Part shown: piece by piece, positions 15,433 to 23,975 of the stretch
Numbering within the stretch: position 1 is the first letter of the stretch
How the letters are laid out: the number at the start of each line of letters is the position of its first letter
IMG/VR virus record: IMGVR_UViG_3300022918_000011
Coordinates: 18,689 to 82,688 of that record
Reading direction: 5' to 3' (one strand)
DNA: 64,000 nt
Source of the DNA: a virus
Program-made: the position numbers and the translations under genes
The notes under the pieces: model-generated
What the model was told of the DNA's origin: nothing
The model's database searches: none
What the model saw: the letters and a program-made list of their open reading frames with translations, nothing else

Positions 15433-15678
15433 ATGGAACTCGCCAAGCCAGAAGACACGCCGTCTCCTATGCAGATTGACTACGCGCTGATCGCTCGTAA
15501 ATACAACACTGCGGAGCAAGGCGGCTCGGTAAAGATGAAGAAGGTGTACAACATCACCTTGTTCAAGAAGGCCCTATCGCGCCGGGGAGTCCGAGAGAGC
15601 ATCGACTTTCAGGCATTCAACCAAGACGGTTTCACCTACGTCAAACGGATCTCCGCGCTGCGCATGACTGAGGTGTAG
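15433..15678 (+). CDS. hypothetical small basic protein
   Basis: An 81-residue Lys/Arg-rich protein (SVKMKKVYNITLFKKALSRR) directly before the primase gene, 2 bases apart. AGGAGT lies 7 bases before the ATG. Its position suggests a replication accessory; no domain recognised. Confidence 0.6.
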   Translation: MELAKPEDTPSPMQIDYALIARKYNTAEQGGSVKMKKVYNITLFKKALSRRGVRESIDFQAFNQDGFTYVKRISALRMTEV

Positions 15679-15680
15679 GT

Positions 15681-18542
15681 ATGATTTCTTACCTTCAGTT
15701 TAAGCCCGACAAGTCGGACAGGTGGAAGCCCTACACCGATGAGCAGCTGGCTAACAACAAGCTGCCATCGGCCCCGACCTTCCAAACCGTGCTGACGCTG
15801 GACCAGGACCCTGAAGCGCTGGCTGAGCAGGGCATCGACCCGGCCCAGACGGTCAAGTACCTGGGTCCAATGTATCTGGACTTCGACGATGCTAACGACA
15901 TCGACCGAGTGCTGGATGAAGTGCGCGCTGTACTGGATTTTCTGATCCACAAGCTGGACATCCCGGAACACTACATCAACTGCTGGTTGTCCGGCGGCAA
16001 GGGTGTGCATATCACCATTGCTCAGGAACTGTTTGGCGTTAAGTCAGCCACAAAGTTCCTCCCGCTGATCTACCGCGAGATCATGCTGACCATTCAGGAA
16101 GGCGCTGGCCTGCCGCGTGACAGCTCTATCGACGACAGCGTGTACAGCCTCGGCCGTGGCCGGATGTGGCGCTGCGAAGGCATACCTCGGCCAGGCAAGG
16201 GCACCTACAAGGTGGCCACCAGCCCGGACGAGCTGGCCCACATGGACGGCGAGCAGTACCAGATCTTGGTAGCTGCTGCCCGCCCAAACCTGCAGGTCAA
16301 GACACCAGGCAAAGAGATGGTGTCGATGAAGGCCGCGGAGCTGTTCAAGAAGGCCAAGGTCACCGCTGCCAAGCGTGTGCGGGCCATGTCCGAAGCCGTC
16401 ACCATCCCCAAAGAAGCACTGCGTCTCTGGGAAGGCGTGCCTGGCTGCATCGAACTGCTGATCACCGAGGGTGATCAGGCTGGGTCCAACTGGAATCAGG
16501 CAGCCATGCAGCTGGCCTCCTACATCGCTGCTCGTTACGAGCGGTCTGAGGAAGCCGAGTACACAACTGACCTGATCGATCCCTTCGTCAAGAATGTCCA
16601 GAGCAGCAGCCGCAGCAGTGAGGCCGAGCGCCGCAAGCACGTCAAGGAACAGCTGAACCGGACCTTCCGGGGCAACTTCAAGCTGTCACCTGGTGCAATC
16701 ATCGCGGTCATCGGCGGCAAGTGTGGCAACTGCCCCATCTGCCGCGCTGACATTGCCAGTGGCGACACGGAGCAGAGCGAAGACGGCGACGGGAAGTTTC
16801 ACCACGCCACCAAGATCGCCTGGGATGCAGACGGTTACTGGAAAGTGGGTGAGACAGGCCGCCGACAGCTGACAGCGTTCACCTTCTGGGCCACCTGCGA
16901 AGTCTTCCAGGCTACCGAGGGCAACCGCGAAGGGCCGCGTCTTGAGCTGCAGGGCTTCATCATCGACGACGCTGGACACAAGTTCGAAGAGAACATCAGC
17001 GAGAACGCCTGGGGTTCCAAGAAGGAGTTTCTGGCAGCGTTCAAGGGGCTGGGCGAGGCGCAGACATACTGCGGTGACGCGGATCTGCAGTACCTGCTCA
17101 AGGCAATCATGTACTTCTCTCGGCATGCAGCCGAGGACAAGGAGTTAGATAAAATGACCCGCAGCACTACCTGTGGGGTCGTTCTGGACCAGAAGGGTGG
17201 CAAGATCGTCCCTCACTACATCGAGGCAGACGGTGCTATTACCAACGTCGGGCGCAGCCATTACAAGTTCGACGGCCAGCCTGACCAGTCTCCTGACCTG
17301 CTCAGTATCCAGACCCCTGTTGCAAACGACACCGAGCTGGAAGTGGCGATCACATCGCTCTGCCAGATCAACGAGCCGGTCGCCGTGGCGCTGACCATGG
17401 GTTGGATGGTGGCCTGCCACTATCGCCAGCACATTCAGTTCGAGGAGCCGCAGTTTCCGCTGCTCAACCTCAACGGTAACGCTGGCAGCGGCAAGACCTC
17501 GATGGCCGTGCTGATGTGCATGCTCAACGGGATTGATTACGGCAAGGTGCCGTACATGAACGTCGAGGTGGGCACCATGTGGCCACTGATCCGCTACATC
17601 ACCTCGACCACCACCATCCCCCGGCTGGTGGAAGAGGTCAACCCGCTGACCTGCGGCAACAACTACGCCCGTGTCGTCGGCTTGTTCAAGGCTTCATGGA
17701 ACAAGGCGCCGGTGTCCCGCGGCATGCTACGAGACCGAGAGATGTCGGTCAACGATGACCGGGTCCAGGCCCCCATCGTCTTCACCAGCGAGCAAACGTC
17801 GACCAGCCCAGCCATCCGTGACCGGACAGTTGAAGTGACGCTCAAGGGTAAGACCCGCACCAACCCCAAGTACAAAGAGCATTACCAGAAGGCCATGGCC
17901 AGACGGCAGTCTCTGCTCGGGTTGGCCAAGGCGCTGCTGACGGTGTCGATGCACACTCACCCGAAGAAGCTGATGGAGATCTTCCGCAGCAAGGACAAGC
18001 TGATCAAGGAACAGATCGCCGATCGGCCCCGCTGGAGCTACCAGACCTGCCTGACAGGGCTGCACATGCTGGCCCACACCATGCGGGAGTTCAAGATCAA
18101 GGGTGTCGAGGAAGTCGAGAAGCTGGAAGCGGCACTGGTCGCCTACCTGGGCGGCGTTGTTGTCGACGAGAGCCGCAGCAAGTCAGCGTCTGAAGTCGGC
18201 AAGGTGTTGGAAGTGCTCAACACGCTGGCTGATGACACCGCTGAGCCTCGCGATGCGTTGGTGGCTGGCAAGCATTACTGGCTGCAGGGTGACAGCCTGT
18301 ACCTGGTAGCGCAGTCCTGCCATCCAAACTACCTGCGGTATATGCGCAGCATCGGTGAGCCGGCGGTCATTCGCCAGCTGGACCAGCTGACGAGGCTGCT
18401 CAGTGGTGAGGTCTACCATGTCCGCACCGAGCCGCACCCAGCCAAGAAGGCCGAAGTATTCGTTATCAGCCTGGAAAAGGCTGCCGAGTACGGGGCCTAC
18501 CTCAACAACTTTAAAGAAAGCGATTTCGACGGGAGAGAGTGA
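15681..18542 (+). CDS. AEP-type primase fused to a P-loop ATPase
   Basis: A 953-residue replication protein. The N-terminal part has the archaeo-eukaryotic primase motifs: MYLDFDDAND with Asp67/Asp69, SGGKGVH (104-110), and SIDDSVYSLGRGRMWRCEG with the third acidic site. A zinc-binding knuckle CGNCPIC follows near 345-353. The C-terminal half has a Walker A GNAGSGKTSM (about 599-608), suggesting a helicase-type ATPase as in other phage primase-helicases. It should lay RNA or DNA primers and help open the fork, replacing DnaG/DnaB-type enzymes. It overlaps the next gene by one base. Confidence 0.85.
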   Translation: MISYLQFKPDKSDRWKPYTDEQLANNKLPSAPTFQTVLTLDQDPEALAEQGIDPAQTVKYLGPMYLDFDDANDIDRVLDEVRAVLDFLIHKLDIPEHYINCWLSGGKGVHITIAQELFGVKSATKFLPLIYREIMLTIQEGAGLPRDSSIDDSVYSLGRGRMWRCEGIPRPGKGTYKVATSPDELAHMDGEQYQILVAAARPNLQVKTPGKEMVSMKAAELFKKAKVTAAKRVRAMSEAVTIPKEALRLWEGVPGCIELLITEGDQAGSNWNQAAMQLASYIAARYERSEEAEYTTDLIDPFVKNVQSSSRSSEAERRKHVKEQLNRTFRGNFKLSPGAIIAVIGGKCGNCPICRADIASGDTEQSEDGDGKFHHATKIAWDADGYWKVGETGRRQLTAFTFWATCEVFQATEGNREGPRLELQGFIIDDAGHKFEENISENAWGSKKEFLAAFKGLGEAQTYCGDADLQYLLKAIMYFSRHAAEDKELDKMTRSTTCGVVLDQKGGKIVPHYIEADGAITNVGRSHYKFDGQPDQSPDLLSIQTPVANDTELEVAITSLCQINEPVAVALTMGWMVACHYRQHIQFEEPQFPLLNLNGNAGSGKTSMAVLMCMLNGIDYGKVPYMNVEVGTMWPLIRYITSTTTIPRLVEEVNPLTCGNNYARVVGLFKASWNKAPVSRGMLRDREMSVNDDRVQAPIVFTSEQTSTSPAIRDRTVEVTLKGKTRTNPKYKEHYQKAMARRQSLLGLAKALLTVSMHTHPKKLMEIFRSKDKLIKEQIADRPRWSYQTCLTGLHMLAHTMREFKIKGVEEVEKLEAALVAYLGGVVVDESRSKSASEVGKVLEVLNTLADDTAEPRDALVAGKHYWLQGDSLYLVAQSCHPNYLRYMRSIGEPAVIRQLDQLTRLLSGEVYHVRTEPHPAKKAEVFVISLEKAAEYGAYLNNFKESDFDGRE

Positions 18543-18781
18543 TGCAAGTTGACATGACAGAGGTGTGCGCTGACCCCGTGGACCGAGCCAGCCTGGAGGA
18601 GCAGCGCAACCTGCAGCTCAACATCCAGGCAGCGTTGGCCAAGACGGTCAAGGCCCTGCCCTACATCGGGCAGTGCTACAACTGTGACGAACTCCTCCCG
18701 CCAGGCAACCGGTTCTGCGATGCAGACTGCCGGGACGATCACCAGAAGCGTGAACGCAGCCGATCAGTGCGAGGGGTGTAG
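18542..18781 (+). CDS. small zinc-finger protein
   Basis: A 79-residue protein with a C-terminal finger: CYNCDELLPPGNRFCDADCRDDH, a C-x2-C ... C-x3-C set, followed by basic residues. The ATG at 18542 is preferred over the adjacent GTG because GGGAGAG sits about 6 bases upstream. Such fingers are common in small phage proteins beside helicase genes; role unknown, nucleic-acid binding likely. Confidence 0.65.
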   Translation: MQVDMTEVCADPVDRASLEEQRNLQLNIQAALAKTVKALPYIGQCYNCDELLPPGNRFCDADCRDDHQKRERSRSVRGV

Positions 18782-18783
18782 TC

Positions 18784-20463
18784 ATGGCTACGGCCAAACT
18801 GAGTGACCTAATGCTGTCGGTCGGGGTGCTTGATGCACCCGAGTGGTTCGACCAGATCGGGCTGCCTTTCTGGCCGATGCCACACCAGCTGGACATGGTG
18901 AAGACCTACCCCCGCAACATGCGCTTCCTCGATGCCGGCGAACCCGGCATCGGCAAGACGTTTCCAGCGCAGATCCACGCCATCTTGATGGCAGCGTTGG
19001 GAAACAAGGTGGTGTTCACCATGCCGCCCAAGCTGATCCTTCAGTTTTACCGGGAGTTCTTCGCGTTCTTCGAGGGCATCGGGTCGAAGCTGAAGATCTG
19101 CCATATGGATGTGGGGGCCAAGGGCAAGCAGGACTTGATGGCTGACTGGGAAGCCAATGGCTGGCCAGACATCCTGATCGTCAGCTACGGCACCTTCAGG
19201 CTGCTGAACGACCTGCACAGCGGGAAGAACATCGGCATGAACATGTGGAAGCTGCGCAAGAAGGACAGCATCGGCGCTCCGGACGAGTTCTCGACGCCGT
19301 ACTTCGACGCAGATGGCAACCCTGTCTCTCCCAAGTCGCAGCCCTACACCAAGGACGGACGCCGGATCGGCAAGGACGGCAAGGCGCCCAACCCGTACAA
19401 GCTGCTGCTGATGCGGCGCGGTTACCATGTGATGTTCTTCGACGAGGCTCACGCCCTGTGCGGGATGGATTCCATCCTGTCCAAGTCGGTGGCTGACATG
19501 TCCGAGGACCTGGGTGATGAGGTGGCCATCTACCTCATGACCGGAACGCCCATCCCGACCCACCTGCATGACGTCTACGGCATCATCAGGCTGATCAACC
19601 CTAAAGCGTACCAAGGCAAGGCGTCGTTCCTGCGCCAGCACTGCATCACCACGGAGTTCAACGTTCAGACGAATACGCCAGGCAAGACGCGGCGGATCAG
19701 CAGCATCGTCGACTACGTGGACACGGACAAGATCTACAACTCGCTCTGGCTCAACGCAAGTCGAGTGCAGAAGCGCGACGTGATCACCATCCCTGACCCG
19801 GTCATCAGCGAGGTGCCGGTGAAACTGACCGGGCCACACCGCAAGTTGTATCGGGACATCATCAAGAATCGGTTCGCCATTCTGGGTGACAGTGTTTTGG
19901 CGCCGGATAACCAGTCGCAGCTGCGGCACATGGCGCTGCAGCTGATCAGCTGCCCAGAGCACTACGGCTTTGTCGGGGTGAACGAGGTGGCTGTTGCAGC
20001 GGGTGAGTTGGTGGACAGCATTCGGCCCGCGCCGGATCGCAAGCTGATCATCTTCGCCTACTACAAGTCAGCCATGGAATCGCTGCAGAAACAGTTCGCC
20101 AGCTACAAACCGGCGGTGGTGTATGGCGCCACCAACGACAGCCAGGCAGAGATCGACAGGTTCAGCCAGGACCCGAACAGCTGCGTGCTGATCATCAACT
20201 GGATTTCTGGTGGCGCGGGCCTAAACTTGCAGATGGCCAACTACATCATGTTTTACGAATGCCCAACGTCTCCCAAGGACGCCAAGCAGGCCATCGCCCG
20301 GGCCGACAGGAAGGGCCAGCAGAAGATCGTCAACGTGTACTTCCTCCGGGTTCTGGACACGCTGTCGGATAAGAATTTCAAGGCTCTGCTCAAGAACGAG
20401 GCGAGCAATAACCGCGCGATCCGAGACAAACATGACCTGCTGCACGAGCTCATGATTGCCTGA
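18784..20463 (+). CDS. SNF2-type SF2 helicase/ATPase
   Basis: A 559-residue DNA-dependent ATPase. Motifs: Walker A GEPGIGKT (52-59), Walker B DEAH (220-223, in MFFDEAHALCG), motif III LMTGTPIPT, motif V INWISGGAGLNLQ and motif VI QAIARADRKGQQKIV. This is the SNF2 layout, which usually moves along duplex DNA without strand separation. The length fits a minimal core. It probably remodels DNA-protein complexes during replication or recombination. It is the last gene before a promoter at 20479. Confidence 0.85.
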   Translation: MATAKLSDLMLSVGVLDAPEWFDQIGLPFWPMPHQLDMVKTYPRNMRFLDAGEPGIGKTFPAQIHAILMAALGNKVVFTMPPKLILQFYREFFAFFEGIGSKLKICHMDVGAKGKQDLMADWEANGWPDILIVSYGTFRLLNDLHSGKNIGMNMWKLRKKDSIGAPDEFSTPYFDADGNPVSPKSQPYTKDGRRIGKDGKAPNPYKLLLMRRGYHVMFFDEAHALCGMDSILSKSVADMSEDLGDEVAIYLMTGTPIPTHLHDVYGIIRLINPKAYQGKASFLRQHCITTEFNVQTNTPGKTRRISSIVDYVDTDKIYNSLWLNASRVQKRDVITIPDPVISEVPVKLTGPHRKLYRDIIKNRFAILGDSVLAPDNQSQLRHMALQLISCPEHYGFVGVNEVAVAAGELVDSIRPAPDRKLIIFAYYKSAMESLQKQFASYKPAVVYGATNDSQAEIDRFSQDPNSCVLIINWISGGAGLNLQMANYIMFYECPTSPKDAKQAIARADRKGQQKIVNVYFLRVLDTLSDKNFKALLKNEASNNRAIRDKHDLLHELMIA

Positions 20464-20478
20464 CGGTGTTTCATGTTG

Positions 20479-20507
20479 TTGACAGTGTGTTAAGTCGTAG
20501 ATACAGT
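20479..20507 (+). promoter_or_regulatory. sigma70-type promoter for the acidic-protein gene
   Basis: A consensus -35 TTGACA (20479-20484) is followed after 17 bases by TACAGT (20502-20507, 4 of 6 to TATAAT). A start near 20514 would give a leader of about 87 bases to the ATG at 20601. With a terminator at 21565 this makes a single-gene unit read by host RNA polymerase. Confidence 0.65.
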
Positions 20508-20600
20508 TGCTCCAGTTCCAAACCTGCACCCCGGATAACACGGTGGGTGCCGATGAATCCCCAAAATTATTTCCAACCCAATCTGAATGAGATAACTATC

Positions 20601-21545
20601 ATGGCACTTCGCAAACCTTCAGTTACAGACGCAGTAAAAACCTCCACCGCAGCTGTGGTTGAGAAAGAGCCAGTGGTCAAGGCAGTGGAAACCAAGGCAG
20701 TTGAAACTGCAAAGGTCGACACCGCTGAAGTGAAAGACGATGCGCCGCTGGAAGGCGAGCTGGTCAATGACGCAGCCGACGCCGCCGCTGATGATGCAGC
20801 TGAGCCGGAAGTTGAAACCCCGGAAGTAGAAACCGAAGTTGTTGACGCTGAAGCCCAACCGGAAGCGGTCGCTGAAGCACTGGTTGAGTCTGCTGAATCG
20901 GGCAAGGCTGTTGCGGTGAAGCAGGAAAATACTGCGGTAGTCGCAAGCCCCAACGCGGTTCGCGGTGCGCTGGCACAGTTCAGCGAAGACCTGGCCAGCC
21001 AGGGCTATGAAGGCATGCAGCTAACCGGTATGTCGTTCGACCGTGTGAAGCTGCACGAGAATGACTTCAAGCTGGGCAGCGATGAGATCAGCCTGGGTCA
21101 GACTCTGGATGTTCAGATCATGTCGACCCGCCCTCTGTACATCGTGCGTCAGCACGACGGCAGCGGCGCTGAGATCTTCTACAGCTACGACAAGAACGGT
21201 CTACTGAACACCGATGGCTCCAGCGCCCAGGAAACTCTGGACAACTGGAAAGAAGACGGCTACGGCGTTGAAGGTTCCCCGCTGAACATCAAGGAATACA
21301 GCGAGGCCATGGCGCAAATCGTCGGTCGAGACGACGAGCACGAGGGCCTGATGGTCATGCTGTCGATCCCGCCAGCTTCCCGTAACCGCCTGGCTGGTGC
21401 GTTCGCTGTTGGTAGACAGCGTCTGAAGGTTGACCCGTCGAACCTGATCGTCCGCTGCAAGGTGGGCAACAAGATCGGCTCCGGCGAAGAAGCCTTCCGC
21501 CCTTGGGTGTTCACTGCCCACCGTGTCGCGGAAGCCGCTGAGTAA
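20601..21545 (+). CDS. acidic Ala/Val/Glu-rich protein with own promoter and terminator
   Basis: A 314-residue protein. Residues 1 to about 110 are low-complexity, rich in Ala, Val, Glu and Asp with repeated VET/VEK pairs. The rest is a folded domain beginning GALAQFSEDLASQGYEGMQL. The ATG at 20601 was chosen; an in-frame ATG at 20553 could also be used, and neither has a strong ribosome site. High expression is likely because it alone has a near-consensus promoter and a strong terminator. Placement among replication genes fits a ssDNA-binding or recombination-associated protein, but no family is recognised, so this is inference. Confidence 0.65.
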   Translation: MALRKPSVTDAVKTSTAAVVEKEPVVKAVETKAVETAKVDTAEVKDDAPLEGELVNDAADAAADDAAEPEVETPEVETEVVDAEAQPEAVAEALVESAESGKAVAVKQENTAVVASPNAVRGALAQFSEDLASQGYEGMQLTGMSFDRVKLHENDFKLGSDEISLGQTLDVQIMSTRPLYIVRQHDGSGAEIFYSYDKNGLLNTDGSSAQETLDNWKEDGYGVEGSPLNIKEYSEAMAQIVGRDDEHEGLMVMLSIPPASRNRLAGAFAVGRQRLKVDPSNLIVRCKVGNKIGSGEEAFRPWVFTAHRVAEAAE

Positions 21546-21564
21546 TCAGCTGCTCTGAAGTGCG

Positions 21565-21593
21565 AACCCCGACTAGAAATAGTCGGGGTTTTT
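21565..21593 (+). terminator. Rho-independent terminator after the acidic-protein gene
   Basis: An 11-bp stem (AACCCCGACTA with its complement) around a GAAA loop is followed directly by a run of T. This is the clearest classical terminator on the + strand. Confidence 0.88.
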
Positions 21594-21622
21594 AATACCT
21601 AAAATTCCTTGGAAATCAAAGC

Positions 21623-22192
21623 ATGACCACTAAATTGACCGCTGAGCAGCTGCAGAAAATCACTGAAACCCCGTTCGACGTTATGGTCGACACGCTCGCC
21701 AAACCCGGCCAAGCGATCAAGGATACCCTGTCGTTCATCAAGTTCCTGAACCTGCTGCAGATCTGCACCAAGGTGATTGACAAGGGCAACGAGCTGGACA
21801 CCATCAAGAAGGCCGTCATCTACAACAAGGACGCCACGGCACTGCCGCAGTTCTTCCTGCCGAGCAGCCAGAAGCTGGCCGAAGCACACGACAGCCTGAC
21901 ACCTGAGCAGCTGCATCTGCTGCACATGGCGGTTGGCCTGGCCGGTGAAGCTGGCGAGATGCTGGAGCAGGTAGTGCGCCACATCCTCGGCGAGGCGCTG
22001 GACGAAGAGAACGTTGTGGAAGAAGCCGGCGATGCCACCTTCTACGTCGTGGGCCTGCTTAACGGCGTGAAGAAGTCCCTGGGTGAAGCGCTGCAGGCCA
22101 ACAAGTTGAAGCTGCTCGGCAAGCGTTACGCCTCCGGTGCATACAGCGACCAGCAAGCACAGGACCGGGCTGACAAACCCGCCGGCCAATGA
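21623..22192 (+). CDS. MazG-like nucleoside triphosphate pyrophosphohydrolase
   Basis: A 189-residue all-alpha NTPase candidate. The segment HMAVGLAGEAGEMLEQVVRH has the E-x2-E metal site and VVEEAGDATFYVVGLL supplies the E-x2-D pair typical of MazG-type folds; the C-terminal KLLGKRYASGAYSDQQA is also typical. Phage MazG proteins hydrolyse (d)NTPs or alarmones to favour phage DNA synthesis or keep out odd nucleotides. It precedes thyX, which fits nucleotide metabolism. ATGA overlap with the next gene. Confidence 0.75.
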   Translation: MTTKLTAEQLQKITETPFDVMVDTLAKPGQAIKDTLSFIKFLNLLQICTKVIDKGNELDTIKKAVIYNKDATALPQFFLPSSQKLAEAHDSLTPEQLHLLHMAVGLAGEAGEMLEQVVRHILGEALDEENVVEEAGDATFYVVGLLNGVKKSLGEALQANKLKLLGKRYASGAYSDQQAQDRADKPAGQ

Positions 22193-22452
22193 ACGAGTTC
22201 AACAGGCGCAAGGATGATCACCACGGGATCAAGAAGTTATTGCTCCTGGTCGTCTGCTTGTTGATCGGCAGCATCCTGGCTGCCGCCCTGATCGTCTGGG
22301 TTTACACAGAAGTCGATCGGGCACGGTGCGAGGCCAACGGTGACGAGACCGGCCGCGACACCCGTTACACCTTCCTCGTCGGCTGCATGGTCAAGCTTCC
22401 AGCTGGGAAATGGTTTCCACGGGAAGAAGTCCGGCAGATTCAGCGCAACTAA
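22189..22452 (+). CDS. small inner-membrane protein
   Basis: An 87-residue protein with one strong membrane helix (LLLLVVCLLIGSILAAALIV) after a basic, His-containing N-terminus. This predicts N-in topology and a short periplasmic tail with two Cys. Coupled to the MazG-like gene by ATGA and followed by a terminator. No family recognised. Confidence 0.65.
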   Translation: MNEFNRRKDDHHGIKKLLLLVVCLLIGSILAAALIVWVYTEVDRARCEANGDETGRDTRYTFLVGCMVKLPAGKWFPREEVRQIQRN

Positions 22453-22458
22453 ATTTAT

Positions 22459-22482
22459 GACCCGGCTTCGGCCGGGTCTTTT
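22459..22482 (+). terminator. Rho-independent terminator
   Basis: GACCCGGC (22459-22466), a TTCG tetraloop, and GCCGGGTC (22471-22478) form a stable 8-bp hairpin followed by TTTT. It lies 6 bases after the membrane protein gene and before thyX. Confidence 0.85.
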
Positions 22483-22498
22483 GTTCTAAGGAATTGGC

Positions 22499-23134
22499 AT
22501 GAAAGCAGAACTCGTAGATTTTATGGGCACCGACCTGACAGTGGTTAACGCTGCCCGGGTGTCAATGGCCAAGCATAAAGACGTTCTCGACGCTGGCGAT
22601 GAGAAGCTGATCAGCTACCTGGCCTCGCATGGTCACTGGACCCCAGCGTCCCACCCGATGATCCAGATGCGCGAAACGGTACCGATCTTTGTGGCGCGGC
22701 AGCGGTTCAAGCACATGGTCGGGTTCACCTACAACGAAGTGTCCAGGCGCTATGTTGACGACACCCCTGAGTTCTACGTTCCCGACGTGTGGCGCAGCCG
22801 CCCGGACGGTAGCATCAAGCAAGGCAGCGCTGGAGCCCACCCCCGCAGTCACATGTGGTCAGCGGCTTACGACCTGTTCATCGACCAGTGTGTTGAGCTG
22901 TACGAGGGCATGATCGCTGACGGCGTGGCGCCAGAGCAGGCCCGCATGGTCTTGCCTCAGTCGATGCTGACCAGCTACTACGTCACAGGCAGCCTGTTTG
23001 CATGGGCTCGTGCGTACAAGCAGCGGGTCGATGCTCACGCCCAGCACGAGATTCAAGTGCTCGGGCACCAGTGGGGCGAGATCCTGAAACCGTTGTTCCC
23101 TGTCAGCTGGGCAGCGTTTGCGGAGGCAGCATGA
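22499..23134 (+). CDS. thyX: flavin-dependent thymidylate synthase-like protein (ThyX)
   Basis: A 211-residue protein of ThyX length, expected to make dTMP from dUMP with FAD and methylenetetrahydrofolate. The core reads RQRFKHMVGFTYNEVSRRY. The NEVSRRY half of the ThyX signature is exact, but the RHR part of the usual RHR-x7-S is replaced by KHM, as in a phage-associated branch I recall with KHQ. DDTPEFYVPDVWR follows, as in that branch. The gene sits between MazG-like and exonuclease genes. A changed chemistry, such as making a modified pyrimidine, cannot be ruled out. ATGA overlap with the next gene. Confidence 0.82.
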   Translation: MKAELVDFMGTDLTVVNAARVSMAKHKDVLDAGDEKLISYLASHGHWTPASHPMIQMRETVPIFVARQRFKHMVGFTYNEVSRRYVDDTPEFYVPDVWRSRPDGSIKQGSAGAHPRSHMWSAAYDLFIDQCVELYEGMIADGVAPEQARMVLPQSMLTSYYVTGSLFAWARAYKQRVDAHAQHEIQVLGHQWGEILKPLFPVSWAAFAEAA

Positions 23135-23694
23135 TCAAGCACGGCATCTCAATCGATCTCGAAACCCTTGGCCTGCACAACGACGCGCCGATCTTTGCCA
23201 TTGGCGCCTGCCGGTTCAACTATGACGGCAGCGATTGGGGAATTGGCCAAGGCCAGTATTTCTCCATGGAAGTGAACCCGGAGGGCCAAGGCCACCCGCA
23301 GGTCAGCAACCTGTTCTTCTGGCTGCAGAACGACACCCGACAGCTGTTCGCCAGCCAGTATGCTGACCCACTGGACGGCGTACTTCTGAAGCTGAACGAG
23401 TGGTTCGCTGACTTCGAAGGCAACATCTGGATCCGCGGCAATAAGGATTCGGTATGGCTGGAGTCGGCGTATGCCAGGCACCCAGGCATCAAACCACCGT
23501 TCCGCTACAACCAGTTCCGTGAGGTCCGCACGCTGATCGACTTCGCTCAGCAGGTGGTGCCGCATGACGAGCGGCTGAACCGAGGGTTCACGCTGCCCGA
23601 ACGCTGGGAGCAGGAACACGAGGCTCTGGACGACGCGCGGTACCAAGCCCGCTGCATCCAGGCTGTGTACAAAGCCTTCCCGATCAAGGAGTAA
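23131..23694 (+). CDS. DnaQ-like 3'-5' exonuclease (Rv2179c/ExoVIII-like)
   Basis: A 187-residue nuclease. SIDLETLGLHNDAPIFAIGACRF contains the first D-x-E metal site, NKDSVWLESAY gives the middle acidic site, and EHEALDDARYQA supplies the His and final Asp of a DEDDh active site. The wording DLETLG..APIFAIGA matches the group related to exonuclease VIII and Rv2179c. The ATG at 23131 overlaps the thyX stop (ATGA); upstream starts lie inside thyX. It may trim DNA ends in recombination or degrade host DNA or RNA. Confidence 0.8.
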   Translation: MIKHGISIDLETLGLHNDAPIFAIGACRFNYDGSDWGIGQGQYFSMEVNPEGQGHPQVSNLFFWLQNDTRQLFASQYADPLDGVLLKLNEWFADFEGNIWIRGNKDSVWLESAYARHPGIKPPFRYNQFREVRTLIDFAQQVVPHDERLNRGFTLPERWEQEHEALDDARYQARCIQAVYKAFPIKE

Positions 23695-23698
23695 CTAC

Positions 23699-23971
23699 AT
23701 GCGTCCATTGAAATTCACCCTCGACGGCGGACTGAACACGCTGACCTTGAAAGGTCGTTTGCACGGCCGTGGCCACCTCGCGTTCCAGCGTCGCAAACTG
23801 ACTTACTGGTCCACCGTGGTGGAGCGCGAGGAAGAGAGCACCTACATTCTCTTTGTCGCTGCAACCGGCGAAGAACTACCGGCTGGCTACAACGTTGAGT
23901 ACCTGGGTACCGCGATGAGCACTGCCGAAGACATCGTGCTCCACCTGTACCGTCTGGACCCAAAGGAGTAA
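23699..23971 (+). CDS. hypothetical small protein
   Basis: A 90-residue, beta-rich protein (MRPLKFTLDGGLNTLTLKGR) between the exonuclease and polymerase genes. GGAGT lies upstream. No family recognised. Confidence 0.6.
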   Translation: MRPLKFTLDGGLNTLTLKGRLHGRGHLAFQRRKLTYWSTVVEREEESTYILFVAATGEELPAGYNVEYLGTAMSTAEDIVLHLYRLDPKE

Positions 23972-23975
23972 CCCC

